Assembly (NCBI RefSeq): GCF_014202765.1
Contig: NZ_JACHHN010000001.1
Coordinates: 685,735-749,734 of the forward strand
DNA length: 64,000 bases
Reading direction: 5' to 3'
DNA from: Silvimonas terrae
Lineage (GTDB): Bacteria > Pseudomonadota > Gammaproteobacteria > Burkholderiales > Chitinibacteraceae
Part shown: piece after piece, positions 18,437-27,810 of the stretch
How the letters are laid out: every line of letters starts with the position of its first letter
How positions within the stretch are numbered: position 1 is the stretch's first letter
Position numbers and translations under genes: made by a program
The notes under the pieces: generated by a model
The model's database searches: none
Told to the model about the DNA's origin: nothing
What the model saw: the letters and a program-made list of their open reading frames with translations, nothing else

Positions 18437-19645
18437 TCAGGATTGGCTGATGTTATTGCGCATCACCAGCGTGCGATGAACCAGCCACGCACACACGCCG
18501 CAGACGCACATCAGCGTCGCCAACGGACGGGCGCTGGGGTCTTGCCACGCTCCCATCAAAAAACCCACCAGCGTCGCCAGCGTAAATTGCAGACTGCCCA
18601 TCAGGGCTGAGGCCAGACCCGCACGACTACCGTGATGCTTGAGCGCCGCGGCTGAGGCATTGGGGCCAATAAAGCCAATGGCCGCCACAAAGAAGAACAG
18701 ACAGGGCAGTAGCACATACAAGGCATCGATATGTAACCAGGCAGTGACCAGCAGCAAGAGGCCCGCCAGGAACGGTGACCAGAGTGCGCGGCGCAACAAG
18801 GTGTCGATATCGTTGGTTTTCAAAAACCGGGTATTGAGTTGGGAGGCCAGAATCAGGCCAAAAGCATTGCTACCAAATACCCAGCCAAAATGTTCCGCCG
18901 GAATGCCGTGCAGATTGATCAAAACAAAGGGCGAGCCGGTGATGTAGGCAAACATGCCCGCGCTCGCCAGGCCCGAACACAGTGTGTAGCCCAGAAACCA
19001 GCGATCCCGCAGCAGCAGGCCGTAGCCTTGTAAAACATTGCCCAGATGCAGTGGCGCTGCCTTGTGGCGATCAACCGTCTCGGTCAGGCCAAAGTGAAGG
19101 CCGGTGACGCACACCAGCCCAAACACCACCAGAATGCCAAACAACACGCGCCAACTGGCATGCACCGCCAGCCAGCCCCCCAACAGCGGGGCCAGGATGG
19201 GGGCCAGCCCCATGACCAGCATCAGCATGCTGAATATTTTGGCTGCTGCTTGTGGCTCACAGCGGTCCCGCACGATGGCGCGGCAGATCACCATGCCGGT
19301 ACAACCGCCCAACGCCTGCAAGAAGCGGCACGCAATCAGGGTTTCGATATTGGGCGCCAGCATGCAACCGGCGCTGGCGGCGGCGTACAGCAACATGCCG
19401 AAATACAGCGGCGGCTTGCGGCCAAAGCGGTCAGAAATCGGGCCGTAGAACAGCTGCCCCAGCGCCAGACCGATGAAGAAGCTGGCCAGCGTCCACTGCA
19501 CCATCCCGGCTTCGGTATTGAAGCTTTGCTGAATGGACGGAAAACTGGGCAGGTACATGTCGATAGACATAGGCCCGATGGCGGTCAGCGTGCCCAGCAG
19601 GATGATGGCGCCGAGTGAAAGTGGTGTTTTCTGGGTGTTTTGCAT
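18437..19645 (-). CDS. Bcr/CflA family drug efflux MFS transporter
   Basis: Twelve-helix proton-driven exporter of 402 residues from the bicyclomycin/chloramphenicol (Bcr/CflA, DHA1) family. MSIDMYLPSFPSI in helix 1 is the family hallmark, SDRFGRKPPLYFGM is motif A and RFLQALGGCTGMVICRAIVRD is motif C-like. I set the start at the ATG of MQNTQKTP, because the longer open frame adds a stretch without membrane or family character. It is divergent from a LysR gene with about 240 bp between them, a usual arrangement for a regulator and its target. Confidence 0.88.
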   Translation of the reverse strand: MQNTQKTPLSLGAIILLGTLTAIGPMSIDMYLPSFPSIQQSFNTEAGMVQWTLASFFIGLALGQLFYGPISDRFGRKPPLYFGMLLYAAASAGCMLAPNIETLIACRFLQALGGCTGMVICRAIVRDRCEPQAAAKIFSMLMLVMGLAPILAPLLGGWLAVHASWRVLFGILVVFGLVCVTGLHFGLTETVDRHKAAPLHLGNVLQGYGLLLRDRWFLGYTLCSGLASAGMFAYITGSPFVLINLHGIPAEHFGWVFGSNAFGLILASQLNTRFLKTNDIDTLLRRALWSPFLAGLLLLVTAWLHIDALYVLLPCLFFFVAAIGFIGPNASAAALKHHGSRAGLASALMGSLQFTLATLVGFLMGAWQDPSARPLATLMCVCGVCAWLVHRTLVMRNNISQS

Positions 19646-19886
19646 GGTTAAACCGGGTGCGATCTGGCCGGGTAGCGGCGCAAGCCTGGCCTGCTCAAGC
19701 AGGCGAAACAAAATGGCCGGCCGACCGTGGTGAGCAGACGTTGATCAAAATTAGTTGTCATTATCACCTATTTATCCGCTCCGCATCGTATCAGCACGTA
19801 ATCCCCTTTGATACCTCAGATTATCTGTGATAAATCTGCTTTATGACGCTGGATTGTTCCAGCTGCCGCAATAAAAGGTATTCCCT

Positions 19887-20837
19887 ATGGATCGCTTGCT
19901 GGCCATGCAGACCTTTGCCCGCGTGGTGGAAACCGGCAGCTTTGTGCGCGCTGCCGAGAAACTGGATATGTCCACGTCTGCCGTGTCGCGGCTGGTGGCG
20001 GATCTGGAATCGCATTTAAACGCCCGCTTGTTGCAGCGGACCACGCGCCGGCTCAGTCTGACCGATGCGGGCCGCGCGTATTACGAACGCGCACTGCAGA
20101 TTTTGTCTGACGTCGAAGAAGCCGAGGCCGATGTAGGTAGCGAAGCCTCGCAACCTTCTGGCTGGTTACGTTTTACCGCGCCGCTCTCGCTCGGCACGCG
20201 GCATCTGGCGGACGTTTTGCCCGGGTACTGCGCGCAGTTTCCGCAAGTACACCTGGATGTCTCGCTGTCTGACCGCGCGGTAGATCTGGTGGAAGAAGGC
20301 CTGGATATGGGTTTGCGCATTGCCGCGCAATTACCAGGATCGTATGTGGCGCGGCGGATTGCACCCATCCGCATTGTGGCCTGCGCCGCGCCGGGATATC
20401 TGGTGCGCCACGGCACGCCCAAAGTGCCGGGCGACCTGAAAAATCATCGGGCCTTGTCGTATTCCTATTTTGCCGAAGGGGATACCTGGGCATTTGAAGA
20501 CGCCCAGCAACGTAAAGTGCCGGTGCAGATCAAACCGGTATTTCGGGCCAATAATGGCGACATCCTGACCGAAGCGGCCAAGGCGGGCGAGGGCGTGATT
20601 ATCCAGCCGACTTTTCTGGTGGGTGAAGACTTGCGCGCAGGACGGCTGGTGCAGATATTGCCGGGTTATACCTTGCCGGAAATGTCGTTGCAGGCCATTT
20701 ATCCCAGTCGCCGGCATTTGTCGGCCAAAGTGCGCTCGCTGGTGGATTACCTGCAGCAAAAGTGGGGTGAAACGCCGCCGTGGGATTGCTGGATGCAGGG
20801 CTCGCAATCGACGGATTTTCCGTCCTCCGTGAAATAA
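19887..20837 (+). CDS. LysR family transcriptional regulator
   Basis: Regulator of 316 residues. The N-terminal winged helix-turn-helix covers residues 1-60 (FARVVETGSFVRAAEKLDMSTSAVSRLV) in two parts, followed by the linker helix and a periplasmic-binding-like effector domain with RIAPIRIVACAAPGYL. It belongs to the large group related to DsdC/PecT-like small-molecule sensors, effector unknown. AAAGGT precedes the ATG. It is divergent from the Bcr-type exporter, which it may control. Confidence 0.9.
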   Translation: MDRLLAMQTFARVVETGSFVRAAEKLDMSTSAVSRLVADLESHLNARLLQRTTRRLSLTDAGRAYYERALQILSDVEEAEADVGSEASQPSGWLRFTAPLSLGTRHLADVLPGYCAQFPQVHLDVSLSDRAVDLVEEGLDMGLRIAAQLPGSYVARRIAPIRIVACAAPGYLVRHGTPKVPGDLKNHRALSYSYFAEGDTWAFEDAQQRKVPVQIKPVFRANNGDILTEAAKAGEGVIIQPTFLVGEDLRAGRLVQILPGYTLPEMSLQAIYPSRRHLSAKVRSLVDYLQQKWGETPPWDCWMQGSQSTDFPSSVK

Positions 20838-20856
20838 TGCGGGGCAGCTTGCCGGT

Positions 20857-20888
20857 GTAGGGTGGATTGCTGCGCGAATCCACCCTAC
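20857..20888. repeat. Perfect inverted repeat GTAGGGTGGATT-N8-AATCCACCCTAC
   Basis: Twelve-base perfect arms with an eight-base loop (GCTGCGCG), intergenic, just after the LysR gene. A degenerate copy lies at 8823-8861. The pattern resembles dispersed REP-like palindromes of proteobacterial genomes. Confidence 0.7.
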
Positions 20889-20909
20889 TGTTTGCCTGGG
20901 CATGCCAAC

Positions 20910-20938
20910 AAAAACGGCCCGTTCAAAGGGCCGTTTTT
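20910..20938. terminator. Bidirectional Rho-independent terminator
   Basis: AAAAACGGCCC and GGGCCGTTTTT arms with a seven-base loop, between the convergent LysR and NAD(P)-binding genes. Confidence 0.85.
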
Positions 20939-20946
20939 ATAAGTCC

Positions 20947-21591
20947 TTAGTACGCCAGGGTAAAGCGGCGCTGGATATGCTTGCCTTGCTCGGCTTCATC
21001 CAGCATGGCGACGGCGTAATCGGCGACTGAAATCTCGCTGTTGCCGTTGGCGTCGGCTACCAGTTGATCGCCACCCAGGCGGAACTGGCCGGTGCGCGCG
21101 CCCGGCTTGATCATTTCCGCCGGGCTCAACAGGGTCCAGTCCAGCGCGGTTTCTTCACGCAACAGGTTGAGCACGTCACGCGCGCCCAACGCCGATTGCT
21201 TGTACGCATCCGGAAAATTCGGGGTATCGACCAGTTGCACGCCCGGTGCGATTTCCAGACTGCCGGCACCGCCCACCACCAGAATGCGCTTGATCCCGGC
21301 CGTTTTGGTGGCGGCCAGAATACTGTGATAACCGGCCACAAAATAGGCGCGCATGGCGTCATTGCCCTGGGTGTGGCCGCTTAACGCACTGATCACGGCA
21401 TCACTACCCTTGAGGGCGTTGGCCAACGTGGCAGCGTCGTTCACATCCACCGCAACTGCAGTCAGATTGGCGTGGGCGGACAGCTTGCTGGTGTCACGCA
21501 CCAGTGCGGTCACTTTGTGACCGCGTTGCAGGGCTTCTTGCAGCAGGGCGGAACCGATAAAGCCGGTGGCGCCAATGAGCGCGATATTCAT
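20947..21591 (-). CDS. NAD(P)H-binding atypical SDR oxidoreductase
   Basis: Single-domain Rossmann protein of 214 residues. The N-terminal IALIGATGFIGSALLQEALQ is the GxxGxxG dinucleotide site, followed by LVRDTSKL. RILVVGGAGSLEI and LDWTLLSPAEMI are typical of the YwnB/BVR-B-like NAD(P)-binding group. The catalytic YxxxK of classical SDRs is not evident. AAGGAA precedes the ATG. The gene downstream of a DsbA-like gene on the same strand (35 bp) may form an operon with it. Substrate unknown. Confidence 0.85.
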   Translation of the reverse strand: MNIALIGATGFIGSALLQEALQRGHKVTALVRDTSKLSAHANLTAVAVDVNDAATLANALKGSDAVISALSGHTQGNDAMRAYFVAGYHSILAATKTAGIKRILVVGGAGSLEIAPGVQLVDTPNFPDAYKQSALGARDVLNLLREETALDWTLLSPAEMIKPGARTGQFRLGGDQLVADANGNSEISVADYAVAMLDEAEQGKHIQRRFTLAY

Positions 21592-21625
21592 GGTGTTTTT
21601 CCTTGTAGGTCGTTGGTGTTGTGAA

Positions 21626-22261
21626 TCAAGCGGTGATGGTGTTGCGGATCATCTCAATCAGTTGCTCAGGGGCCTGGTAGAGCGCGCCGCCAGGCACAAT
21701 GCCGCTGCCTTGGGACGTCTGCAAAAGTAGTGCGGGCACGCCGGAGACACCAAAGCTGCGCATCAGCCGCGTGGCTTCGGCCTGGGCGGCATCCAGTGCG
21801 GCGGGTGTTCTGGCTTGCAGGGCCGCGTCGAACGCATCCGCATCCAGCCCGTAGTGTTTGGCAACGCCGGTCAGTGCCGCACGGTCGTCACTGCCGTGGC
21901 CGTGAACATAACGTACCCGCTGGATATCCTGCAGCGCGGCCAGCGCCTGCGCAATCAAAAACCACGCTTTGGTGGCCAGGGCGGAATCAAAGCGGCGACT
22001 GAAATCGCTCAATACCTGGTCGTAATACGCCTGGGTAAATGGTTGGCCGGTCAGTTCGGCAATACGCTGGTCATTGCGCCAGAAGTACTCCCGCTTTTGC
22101 GCCGTCATGGCCTGACCGCCTTCGCCGGCAAACAGGCCGGTCGGCAACATTTGCCATTGCACCTGGCCCGCCAGTGCAGTGGTCAGTTTTTCCAGTACGG
22201 GGTGGGCGGCGTAGCACCAGCCACATAAAGGGTCGAACAGCAAAGTCAAAACAGGTTGCAC
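21626..22261 (-). CDS. DsbA family thiol oxidoreductase (FrnE-like)
   Basis: Thioredoxin-fold protein of 211 residues with the active-site CGWC in LLFDPLCGWCYAAHP and the cis-proline loop in SGVPALLL. There is no signal peptide, so it is a cytoplasmic DsbA-like protein of the FrnE type rather than periplasmic DsbA. The start is a GTG. It is divergent from the next LysR gene and 35 bp upstream of the NAD(P)-binding protein, so these two may be the LysR targets. Confidence 0.85.
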   Translation of the reverse strand: MQPVLTLLFDPLCGWCYAAHPVLEKLTTALAGQVQWQMLPTGLFAGEGGQAMTAQKREYFWRNDQRIAELTGQPFTQAYYDQVLSDFSRRFDSALATKAWFLIAQALAALQDIQRVRYVHGHGSDDRAALTGVAKHYGLDADAFDAALQARTPAALDAAQAEATRLMRSFGVSGVPALLLQTSQGSGIVPGGALYQAPEQLIEMIRNTITA

Positions 22262-22367
22262 GGCAAGTTCCGCATCAAATCGGGTATGGCGATCATTGTC
22301 GGTATTTGGATTGATCAGATAAAGTGCCTGCTTGATAATTAACTGTTCACTTTTTGTTTACAAAATC

Positions 22368-23288
22368 ATGGCCGAACCGCTGAATCTGAACCGGATTGAA
22401 CTCTTTGCTGCGGTTGCCGAGGCGGGTGGTTTTACCGCGGCGGCGGAGCGCCTGGGCATGACCAAAGCGGGCCTGAGCCAACAGATTGCCCGGCTGGAGG
22501 CGCAACTGGGCACTGCGCTGTTTGTGCGCACCACCCGCCGTGTCACGCTGACCGAAGCGGGCGAAACCTTGCTGCGGGATACCGCACCGTTGATCCAGTC
22601 TTTGCATGACAGTGTGGCGCGGCTGAATGGCGATATCGCCGTGCCGACAGGTACGTTACGCATCACGGCACCGGCGGATCATGCCGCCAGTTTGCTGGCA
22701 CCGGCGCTAGCGGCATTTGGTGACCTGTACCCGGATTTACAGATTGATCTGCTGGCGACGGACGAAGTGCTGGATCTGGTACGCGAACGCGTGGATGTGG
22801 CGATCCGCATGGGCTGGCTGCGGGATTCCAGCTTGCGGGCGACGCAATTGGGACGATTTGAACAGTTTGCCGTGGCAGCACCGGATTACCTGGCGCGTTC
22901 CGGTTTGCAGGCCAGACACCCGCGTGATCTGGTCGGGGAACGCTGGCTGGTGTTGAGTTTGTTATCTGCGCCACTGACCTGGACTTTTGTCCATCCAGAA
23001 GGTGAGAACTGCACCATCCGCGTTCAGCCGGCTATTCGGACCAGTACTCCCACCACGGCACTGGTGCTGGCGCAGCATGGCGCAGGCGTGGTGGTGCTGG
23101 ATGAGGGAACGGTGACGCCGCTGCTGAACGACGGCCGGCTGGTGCGGCTGTTACCGGAGTGGACGTTACCGGCAGGGGGGATGTACGCAGTTTACCCGGA
23201 TAGCCGGCATGTACCGGCCAAGGTGCGGGTGTTTATTGCGTTCTTTCGGGACTGGCTGGCGGGTAAACGGCCGGTACGGTCTGCTTAG
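22368..23288 (+). CDS. LysR family transcriptional regulator
   Basis: Regulator of 306 residues with an N-terminal winged helix (LFAAVAEAGGFTAAAERLGM, then KAGLSQQIARLE) and an effector domain containing VAIRMGWLRDSSL, similar to repressors of redox-stress operons. I chose the ATG at 22368 because the conserved helix begins a dozen residues later; an ATA/ATT-rich stretch upstream adds no family sequence. Its last four bases overlap the convergent recX. It is divergent from the DsbA-like gene. Confidence 0.9.
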   Translation: MAEPLNLNRIELFAAVAEAGGFTAAAERLGMTKAGLSQQIARLEAQLGTALFVRTTRRVTLTEAGETLLRDTAPLIQSLHDSVARLNGDIAVPTGTLRITAPADHAASLLAPALAAFGDLYPDLQIDLLATDEVLDLVRERVDVAIRMGWLRDSSLRATQLGRFEQFAVAAPDYLARSGLQARHPRDLVGERWLVLSLLSAPLTWTFVHPEGENCTIRVQPAIRTSTPTTALVLAQHGAGVVVLDEGTVTPLLNDGRLVRLLPEWTLPAGGMYAVYPDSRHVPAKVRVFIAFFRDWLAGKRPVRSA

Positions 23289-23812
23289 TCGTCAAAGTGG
23301 TCAGACTCGTCTTCCCCGCCGACTACGCGGTAAATCACCCCGGTGCTAAAACCGCGCGCCGCCAGAAAGCGTAATTGTTTTGCACGTTCTTTGGCGTCTT
23401 GTGGTGGCTGGCCAAACTTGCGCAGCCACACGGTGCGGGCGGTGGTGAACTCGTCGGTTTCCAGGTTTTCCAGCGTATTGCTGATGATTTCGCTGGCGAC
23501 GCCTTTCTGGCGTAACTCGGCAACCAGCCGCCGCGTGCCATAGCGTTGCGAGCGGTAATGCGCCCATTGCTCGGCAAAGCGCTCATCAGAGAGCCATTTG
23601 CGTTGCTGGAAGTCATCCAGCAGGTCATCCAGGATTTGTTCGTCGGGGCAGTGCGGGCGCAGTTTGGCCCGCAGTTCGGCGCGCGCATATTCGCGGCGGG
23701 AGAGCAGTGCCAGTGCGCGATTGCGAAACCGCGTCGGGTCAAACGCCACCGCGCCGTCGTTTTCACGATCGGCGCTGGTGGATTCTTCAAACACATCGTC
23801 TTCGTCGTGCAT
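23285..23812 (-). CDS. recX: RecX, RecA modulator
   Basis: Regulatory protein of 175 residues that inhibits RecA filament extension. It is made of three-helix repeats: ALALLSRREYARAELRAKL, then a second with WLSDERFAEQWAHYR and a third with AKQLRFLAARGFSTGVIYRV. RYGTRRLVAELRQKGV is strongly conserved in RecX. The N-terminus is an acidic extension (HDEDDVFEESTSADRE). It starts eight bases after the recA stop codon, the standard recA-recX operon. Confidence 0.94.
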   Translation of the reverse strand: MHDEDDVFEESTSADRENDGAVAFDPTRFRNRALALLSRREYARAELRAKLRPHCPDEQILDDLLDDFQQRKWLSDERFAEQWAHYRSQRYGTRRLVAELRQKGVASEIISNTLENLETDEFTTARTVWLRKFGQPPQDAKERAKQLRFLAARGFSTGVIYRVVGGEDESDHFDD

Positions 23813-23820
23813 CAGACGGA

Positions 23821-24873
23821 TCAGTTTTCGAGTTCGAGCTCGTCATCCTGATTGCCACCCATTTCAATCGGGGCACTGGACAGACCGATTTTTTCACGGA
23901 TTTTGGCGACAATTTCTGCGGCCACTTCCGGATTGTCTTTCAGGTACTGGCGGGAGTTTTCCAGACCCTGGCCGATCTTGTTGCCGTTGTAGCTATACCA
24001 GGCGCCGGATTTTTCCACCACTTTGTGGGTCACGCCGTGCTCAACAATTTCGCCTTCGCGGCTAATGCCTTCGCCGTACAGAATATCGAAAGTAATGACG
24101 CGGAACGGGGGAGCCACCTTGTTCTTGGCAACCTTCACCTTGGTCTGGTTGCCGATCACTTCTTCACCCTTCTTCACCGCCCCAATACGACGGATATCCA
24201 GACGGACAGAAGCATAGAACTTGAGCGCGTTACCACCAGTGGTGGTTTCCGGGCTTTGGCCAGGCATCATGGCACCAATCTTCATCCGCAACTGGTTAAT
24301 GAAGATCACCAGTGTGTTGGTGCGCTTGATGTTACCGGTCAGCTTGCGCAGTGCCTGGCTCATCAGACGGGCTTGCAGGCCAACGTGAGTGTCGCCCATT
24401 TCGCCTTCGATTTCCGCCTTGGGGACCAGCGCGGCAACCGAATCGACCACGATGATATCCACGCCACCGGAACGCACCAGCATGTCAGCGATTTCCAGTG
24501 CCTGCTCACCGGTATCCGGCTGGGAAATCAGCATATCGCCCACGTTCACACCCAGTTTCTGGGCGTAGATCGGGTCCAGTGCGTTTTCCGCATCGATATA
24601 GGCGGCAGTACCGCCAAGCTTCTGGATTTCCGCCACAACATGCAGACACAGCGTGGTTTTACCGGAGGACTCCGGCCCGAAGATTTCCACAATACGGCCA
24701 CGCGGCAGACCGCCAACCCCAAGCCCCAGGTCCAGACCCAAAGAGCCTGTGGAGACAACTTGCAGATCGTTTTCGATCTGGTTATCGCCCATCTTCATGA
24801 TGGCGCCCTTGCCGAACTGCCGCTCGATTTGTGCCAGTGCGGCGGCAAGCGCCTTGCTCTTGTTGTCATCCAT
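23821..24873 (-). CDS. recA: RecA recombinase
   Basis: ATP-dependent strand-exchange protein and SOS co-protease of 350 residues. The Walker A motif is [10 protein letters not shown] and Walker B is [10 protein letters not shown]; the L2 loop contains [14 protein letters not shown]. The acidic C-terminal tail (DDELELEN) is present. The start is the ATG of MDDNKSKAL with AGG upstream. The promoter region carries TATAAT and the palindrome AGAACAATTGTTCT, discussed separately. Confidence 0.98.
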   Translation of the reverse strand: MDDNKSKALAAALAQIERQFGKGAIMKMGDNQIENDLQVVSTGSLGLDLGLGVGGLPRGRIVEIFGPESSGKTTLCLHVVAEIQKLGGTAAYIDAENALDPIYAQKLGVNVGDMLISQPDTGEQALEIADMLVRSGGVDIIVVDSVAALVPKAEIEGEMGDTHVGLQARLMSQALRKLTGNIKRTNTLVIFINQLRMKIGAMMPGQSPETTTGGNALKFYASVRLDIRRIGAVKKGEEVIGNQTKVKVAKNKVAPPFRVITFDILYGEGISREGEIVEHGVTHKVVEKSGAWYSYNGNKIGQGLENSRQYLKDNPEVAAEIVAKIREKIGLSSAPIEMGGNQDDELELEN

Positions 24874-24909
24874 GACGATCGACCTGTAGAGAAAATGTGT
24901 GGTGGCCGG

Positions 24910-24938
24910 ATTATAGAACAATTGTTCTACAGAAGAAA
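24910..24938 (-). promoter_or_regulatory. recA promoter with a candidate SOS operator
   Basis: On the minus strand a perfect -10 box TATAAT (24915-24910) lies 37 bases before the recA start. The 14-base perfect palindrome AGAACAATTGTTCT (24915-24928) covers the spacer, where a repressor would block RNA polymerase. A weak -35 (TTTCTT) sits 17 bases from the -10. The palindrome contains GAAC-N4-GTTC, not the CTGT-N8-ACAG box usual for LexA of beta- and gammaproteobacteria. Confidence 0.6.
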
Positions 24939-25117
24939 AGCGTTGGGGATGATCGGTGTGCATTTGCGCCTGTCAAAAAAGTGCTGCAAATGAGCTGATG
25001 CGGCGTCAAGCGCTGATAGAGGGGAGTCTGGCTTGAATCAAGTGTGATTGTAACCGGTCCACGCCGTGGTCCAGGATACATGCATAATTGCGCCTTCGGT
25101 ACGGGAGGAACGGGCGA

Positions 25118-26392
25118 ATGCGGGTGGTCGTGTTGGGGGCAGGCATTGCAGGCGTAAGCTCCGCCTGGTTTCTGGCGCGCGCCGGACATGACGTCACGGT
25201 CATCGAACGCGAACCGGCGGCGGGCCTGCAAACCAGCTTTGCCAACGGCGGCCAGATCTCGGTTTGTCATGCCGAACCCTGGGCTAATCCCAAAGCGCCC
25301 TGGAAAATACTCAAGTGGCTGGCGGAAGAAGATGCGCCCTTGTTGTGGCGCCCCAGGGCGGATCATCACCAGTGGCGTTGGGGCTTGCGTTTTTTGCGCG
25401 AGTGCATGCCGGCGCGGGCGCGGGCCAATCTGAAAAGCCTGGTGCGGCTGGGGTTATATAGCCGCGCGCAATTGCAGAGCCTGCGCGCAGACCTTCACCT
25501 GGAATACGACGCACTCACGCGCGGCATCCTGCATTACTACACCGACGAACGCGAATTTGCCGCCGCTTTGCCGGCTGCGGAACATATGCGACAGACCGGG
25601 CTGGATCGGCAAGTGAAATCCGCGGCCGAGTGCCTGCTGATTGAGCCGGCCCTGGCGCACGCGCGCAAACGCGTTGTGGGGGGGACTTACACCCCCAGTG
25701 ATGAATCTGGCGACGCTCACAAATTTACCCAGGCACTGGCTGCACATGCGGTGAAGGCGGGGGTGCGCTTCAGATATGGCACTGAGGTGCTGCATCTGGA
25801 TGGGGAAGAAAGCTGTGAAGTGAAAGGCGCGTTATTGCGCGGGCCGGATGAAGACGGCGTGTTGCGGACGGAACACGTGAAGGCCGACGCGTATCTGGTC
25901 TGCATGGGGAGTTACAGCGCCCGCTTGCTCAGGTCGGTCGGGATTACCCTGGATGTCTACCCGGTCAAAGGTTATTCCGCCACTATTCCGGTGCGTGATG
26001 GTGATCAAGCACCAGAAGTCAGCCTGACGGATGACGGTCACAAACTGGTGCTTTCTCGCCTGGGTGATCGCTTTCGGGTGGCGGGGACGGCTGAGCTCAA
26101 TGGTTATGATCTGAGCTTGAATCCAATCCGCTGTGCCGCGCTGCTCAAGCGGACCCAGGAGATGTTCCCGCACGCGGGCGATTACGCCAACGCCACCTTC
26201 TGGGCCGGGCTGCGCCCTGCCACGCCAGGCAATCTGCCCTATATTGGTGGCACCCGTTATGCCAACCTGTTCGTCAACACCGGGCACGGCACGCTGGGCT
26301 GGACCGAGGGCGCGGGCTCGGGTCATGCCGTGGCAGAGATCATCAGTGGTCGCCGGCCAGACGTGGACTACCCGTTCTGCACCGGCTTATAA
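25118..26392 (+). CDS. dadA: D-amino acid dehydrogenase small subunit
   Basis: FAD-dependent membrane-associated dehydrogenase oxidising D-amino acids (mainly D-alanine) to 2-oxo acids, 424 residues. The N-terminal dinucleotide site VVLGAGIAGVSSAWFLARAG is followed by QTSFANGGQISVCHAEPWA, a signature of DadA. The C-terminal WAGLRPATPGNLPYIGGT and HGTLGWTEGAGSG are also characteristic. AGGAA precedes the ATG. No alanine racemase gene (dadX) is next to it. It is divergent from recA. Confidence 0.93.
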   Translation: MRVVVLGAGIAGVSSAWFLARAGHDVTVIEREPAAGLQTSFANGGQISVCHAEPWANPKAPWKILKWLAEEDAPLLWRPRADHHQWRWGLRFLRECMPARARANLKSLVRLGLYSRAQLQSLRADLHLEYDALTRGILHYYTDEREFAAALPAAEHMRQTGLDRQVKSAAECLLIEPALAHARKRVVGGTYTPSDESGDAHKFTQALAAHAVKAGVRFRYGTEVLHLDGEESCEVKGALLRGPDEDGVLRTEHVKADAYLVCMGSYSARLLRSVGITLDVYPVKGYSATIPVRDGDQAPEVSLTDDGHKLVLSRLGDRFRVAGTAELNGYDLSLNPIRCAALLKRTQEMFPHAGDYANATFWAGLRPATPGNLPYIGGTRYANLFVNTGHGTLGWTEGAGSGHAVAEIISGRRPDVDYPFCTGL

Positions 26393-26393
26393 G

Positions 26394-27644
26394 TTACTTC
26401 AACCGGGTCAGGCAGTCCTGATAGCGGCCATCCACCCGCTGGGCAAACCAGGCGGTGGTGAGTTTGCGGGTGATTTTGGGGCTAATCAGCCGGATCTGCG
26501 GTAACGCTGCGCGGGGCATGGGCTTGCTGGCGGTTTTGTCCGCCAGGGCAAACACGCGGGTAAAGGTGGCCGTTTTCTCAAAGGCGGCGTACCGCTCTTG
26601 TTTGATATCGGCCAGCATTTGCTGGCGCGTCAGACCCAGTTTGTCGGAGAGCGAGAACAAGATGCGCTGGCTATCCGTCACCGTATTGGTGGGCACCGCA
26701 CCGTTGTAACTCACCAGATAACCATCTGGCACCAGCTTTTGCCCGCTGATTTTTGCCAGCGCCACTTGCATGGCCGCGCTGCGGCTGGCGTAGCGGCCGG
26801 CATTGTAATCGGCAAAGCGGTAGATCATGTCTGGATAGCTGGCCGGGTATTGCAGCAAATGCGCAGTCCCAAAGTAAACGCTCCCGCGCCGGGTAAATAC
26901 TTCGTCTCTGAGGCTGCGCTGAATCTTGTACGGATAGGGCCAGACCTGCACGTGACCCTTGGCAAATTCCACCCCGACCTGCATGGGGCCCCCAGTGCGG
27001 ATGGGGTTGTCGTCCGCAAACAGTTTGGGGCCGAAGGGCAGCTCCGTAATCATGTCTTCAAACAGGGCATTCATTTGCCGCTCGGTTTTCAGCGTATTGA
27101 CCCGTTCGTTGTAGCTACGGCCATCCGGTGATGATTTGGCAAATGCGGCTTGAACCACCAGCCGCGGAATGCCGAATTTGTGGATGCGCTTGTCGATCTC
27201 TTGCCAGACGATCTCGCCCAGCCCAGGCACGACCGGGTCGCTCTGGAAGCTCGATTCCTGCGCAATCACCGCAATGGATGCGCAAAAGTATGCCGGTGTG
27301 TAGGGGATCTTCAGGGTGCTGAAGGCAGTAAAAATGTCCGTCGACCAGCCGCTCCGATCCGGGATACCGGTCGGCAGCAGTGTATTCAGCAAAGCACGGC
27401 CAGCGGCATCTCCGCTGACCGCCTGGTTAGGCTGCAATGGCGCGGGCACTGGCGTCGTGGCGGTGCTGACTGGCACGGAGGCCGTAACGGGCGCGGAGGC
27501 CACCGGCGCAGATGCCGTTTCTGCCGGCGGGGCAGAAGCTTCAATCCGCTCTGGCACGGGCTCGACTGCGTTGGCAGGTTCATCCGCCGCGATGGCGGGG
27601 GCGGCAACAAGGGCACTGGCAAGACAAAAAAGAACGGTACGCAC
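26394..27644 (-). CDS. Secreted DUF1615 family protein
   Basis: Exported protein of about 416 residues. From the GTG at 27644 it has a clean signal peptide (VLFCLASALVAAPAIA, then AD), followed by a low-complexity segment rich in Pro, Ala, Val, Ser and Thr (about residues 25-75), and then the DUF1615 region with CASIAVIAQESSFQSDP, DNPIRTGGPMQV and RFADYNAGRYASR. The EssFQ and GPMQV features resemble lysozyme-like transglycosylases, so cell-wall hydrolysis is possible but unproven. The open frame extends further upstream and a weak alternative lipobox (LLFAAC) lies there, so the start is uncertain. Confidence 0.75.
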   Translation of the reverse strand: MRTVLFCLASALVAAPAIAADEPANAVEPVPERIEASAPPAETASAPVASAPVTASVPVSTATTPVPAPLQPNQAVSGDAAGRALLNTLLPTGIPDRSGWSTDIFTAFSTLKIPYTPAYFCASIAVIAQESSFQSDPVVPGLGEIVWQEIDKRIHKFGIPRLVVQAAFAKSSPDGRSYNERVNTLKTERQMNALFEDMITELPFGPKLFADDNPIRTGGPMQVGVEFAKGHVQVWPYPYKIQRSLRDEVFTRRGSVYFGTAHLLQYPASYPDMIYRFADYNAGRYASRSAAMQVALAKISGQKLVPDGYLVSYNGAVPTNTVTDSQRILFSLSDKLGLTRQQMLADIKQERYAAFEKTATFTRVFALADKTASKPMPRAALPQIRLISPKITRKLTTAWFAQRVDGRYQDCLTRLK

Positions 27645-27810
27645 GGCGGGGACACAGGCAGCGAAAAGAAGCGCAAGCGTACCAAACTTGCGGCCACTCA
27701 ACCATGACCGCGCAAGTATCTTGATGTGAAGAGGGTGACCGGGTTTGTAGCTTTGCGGTTTGCAGTCTTGAATGAAGGTTTTGACGATAAAGAAGATGGA
27801 GTAAATGCAC

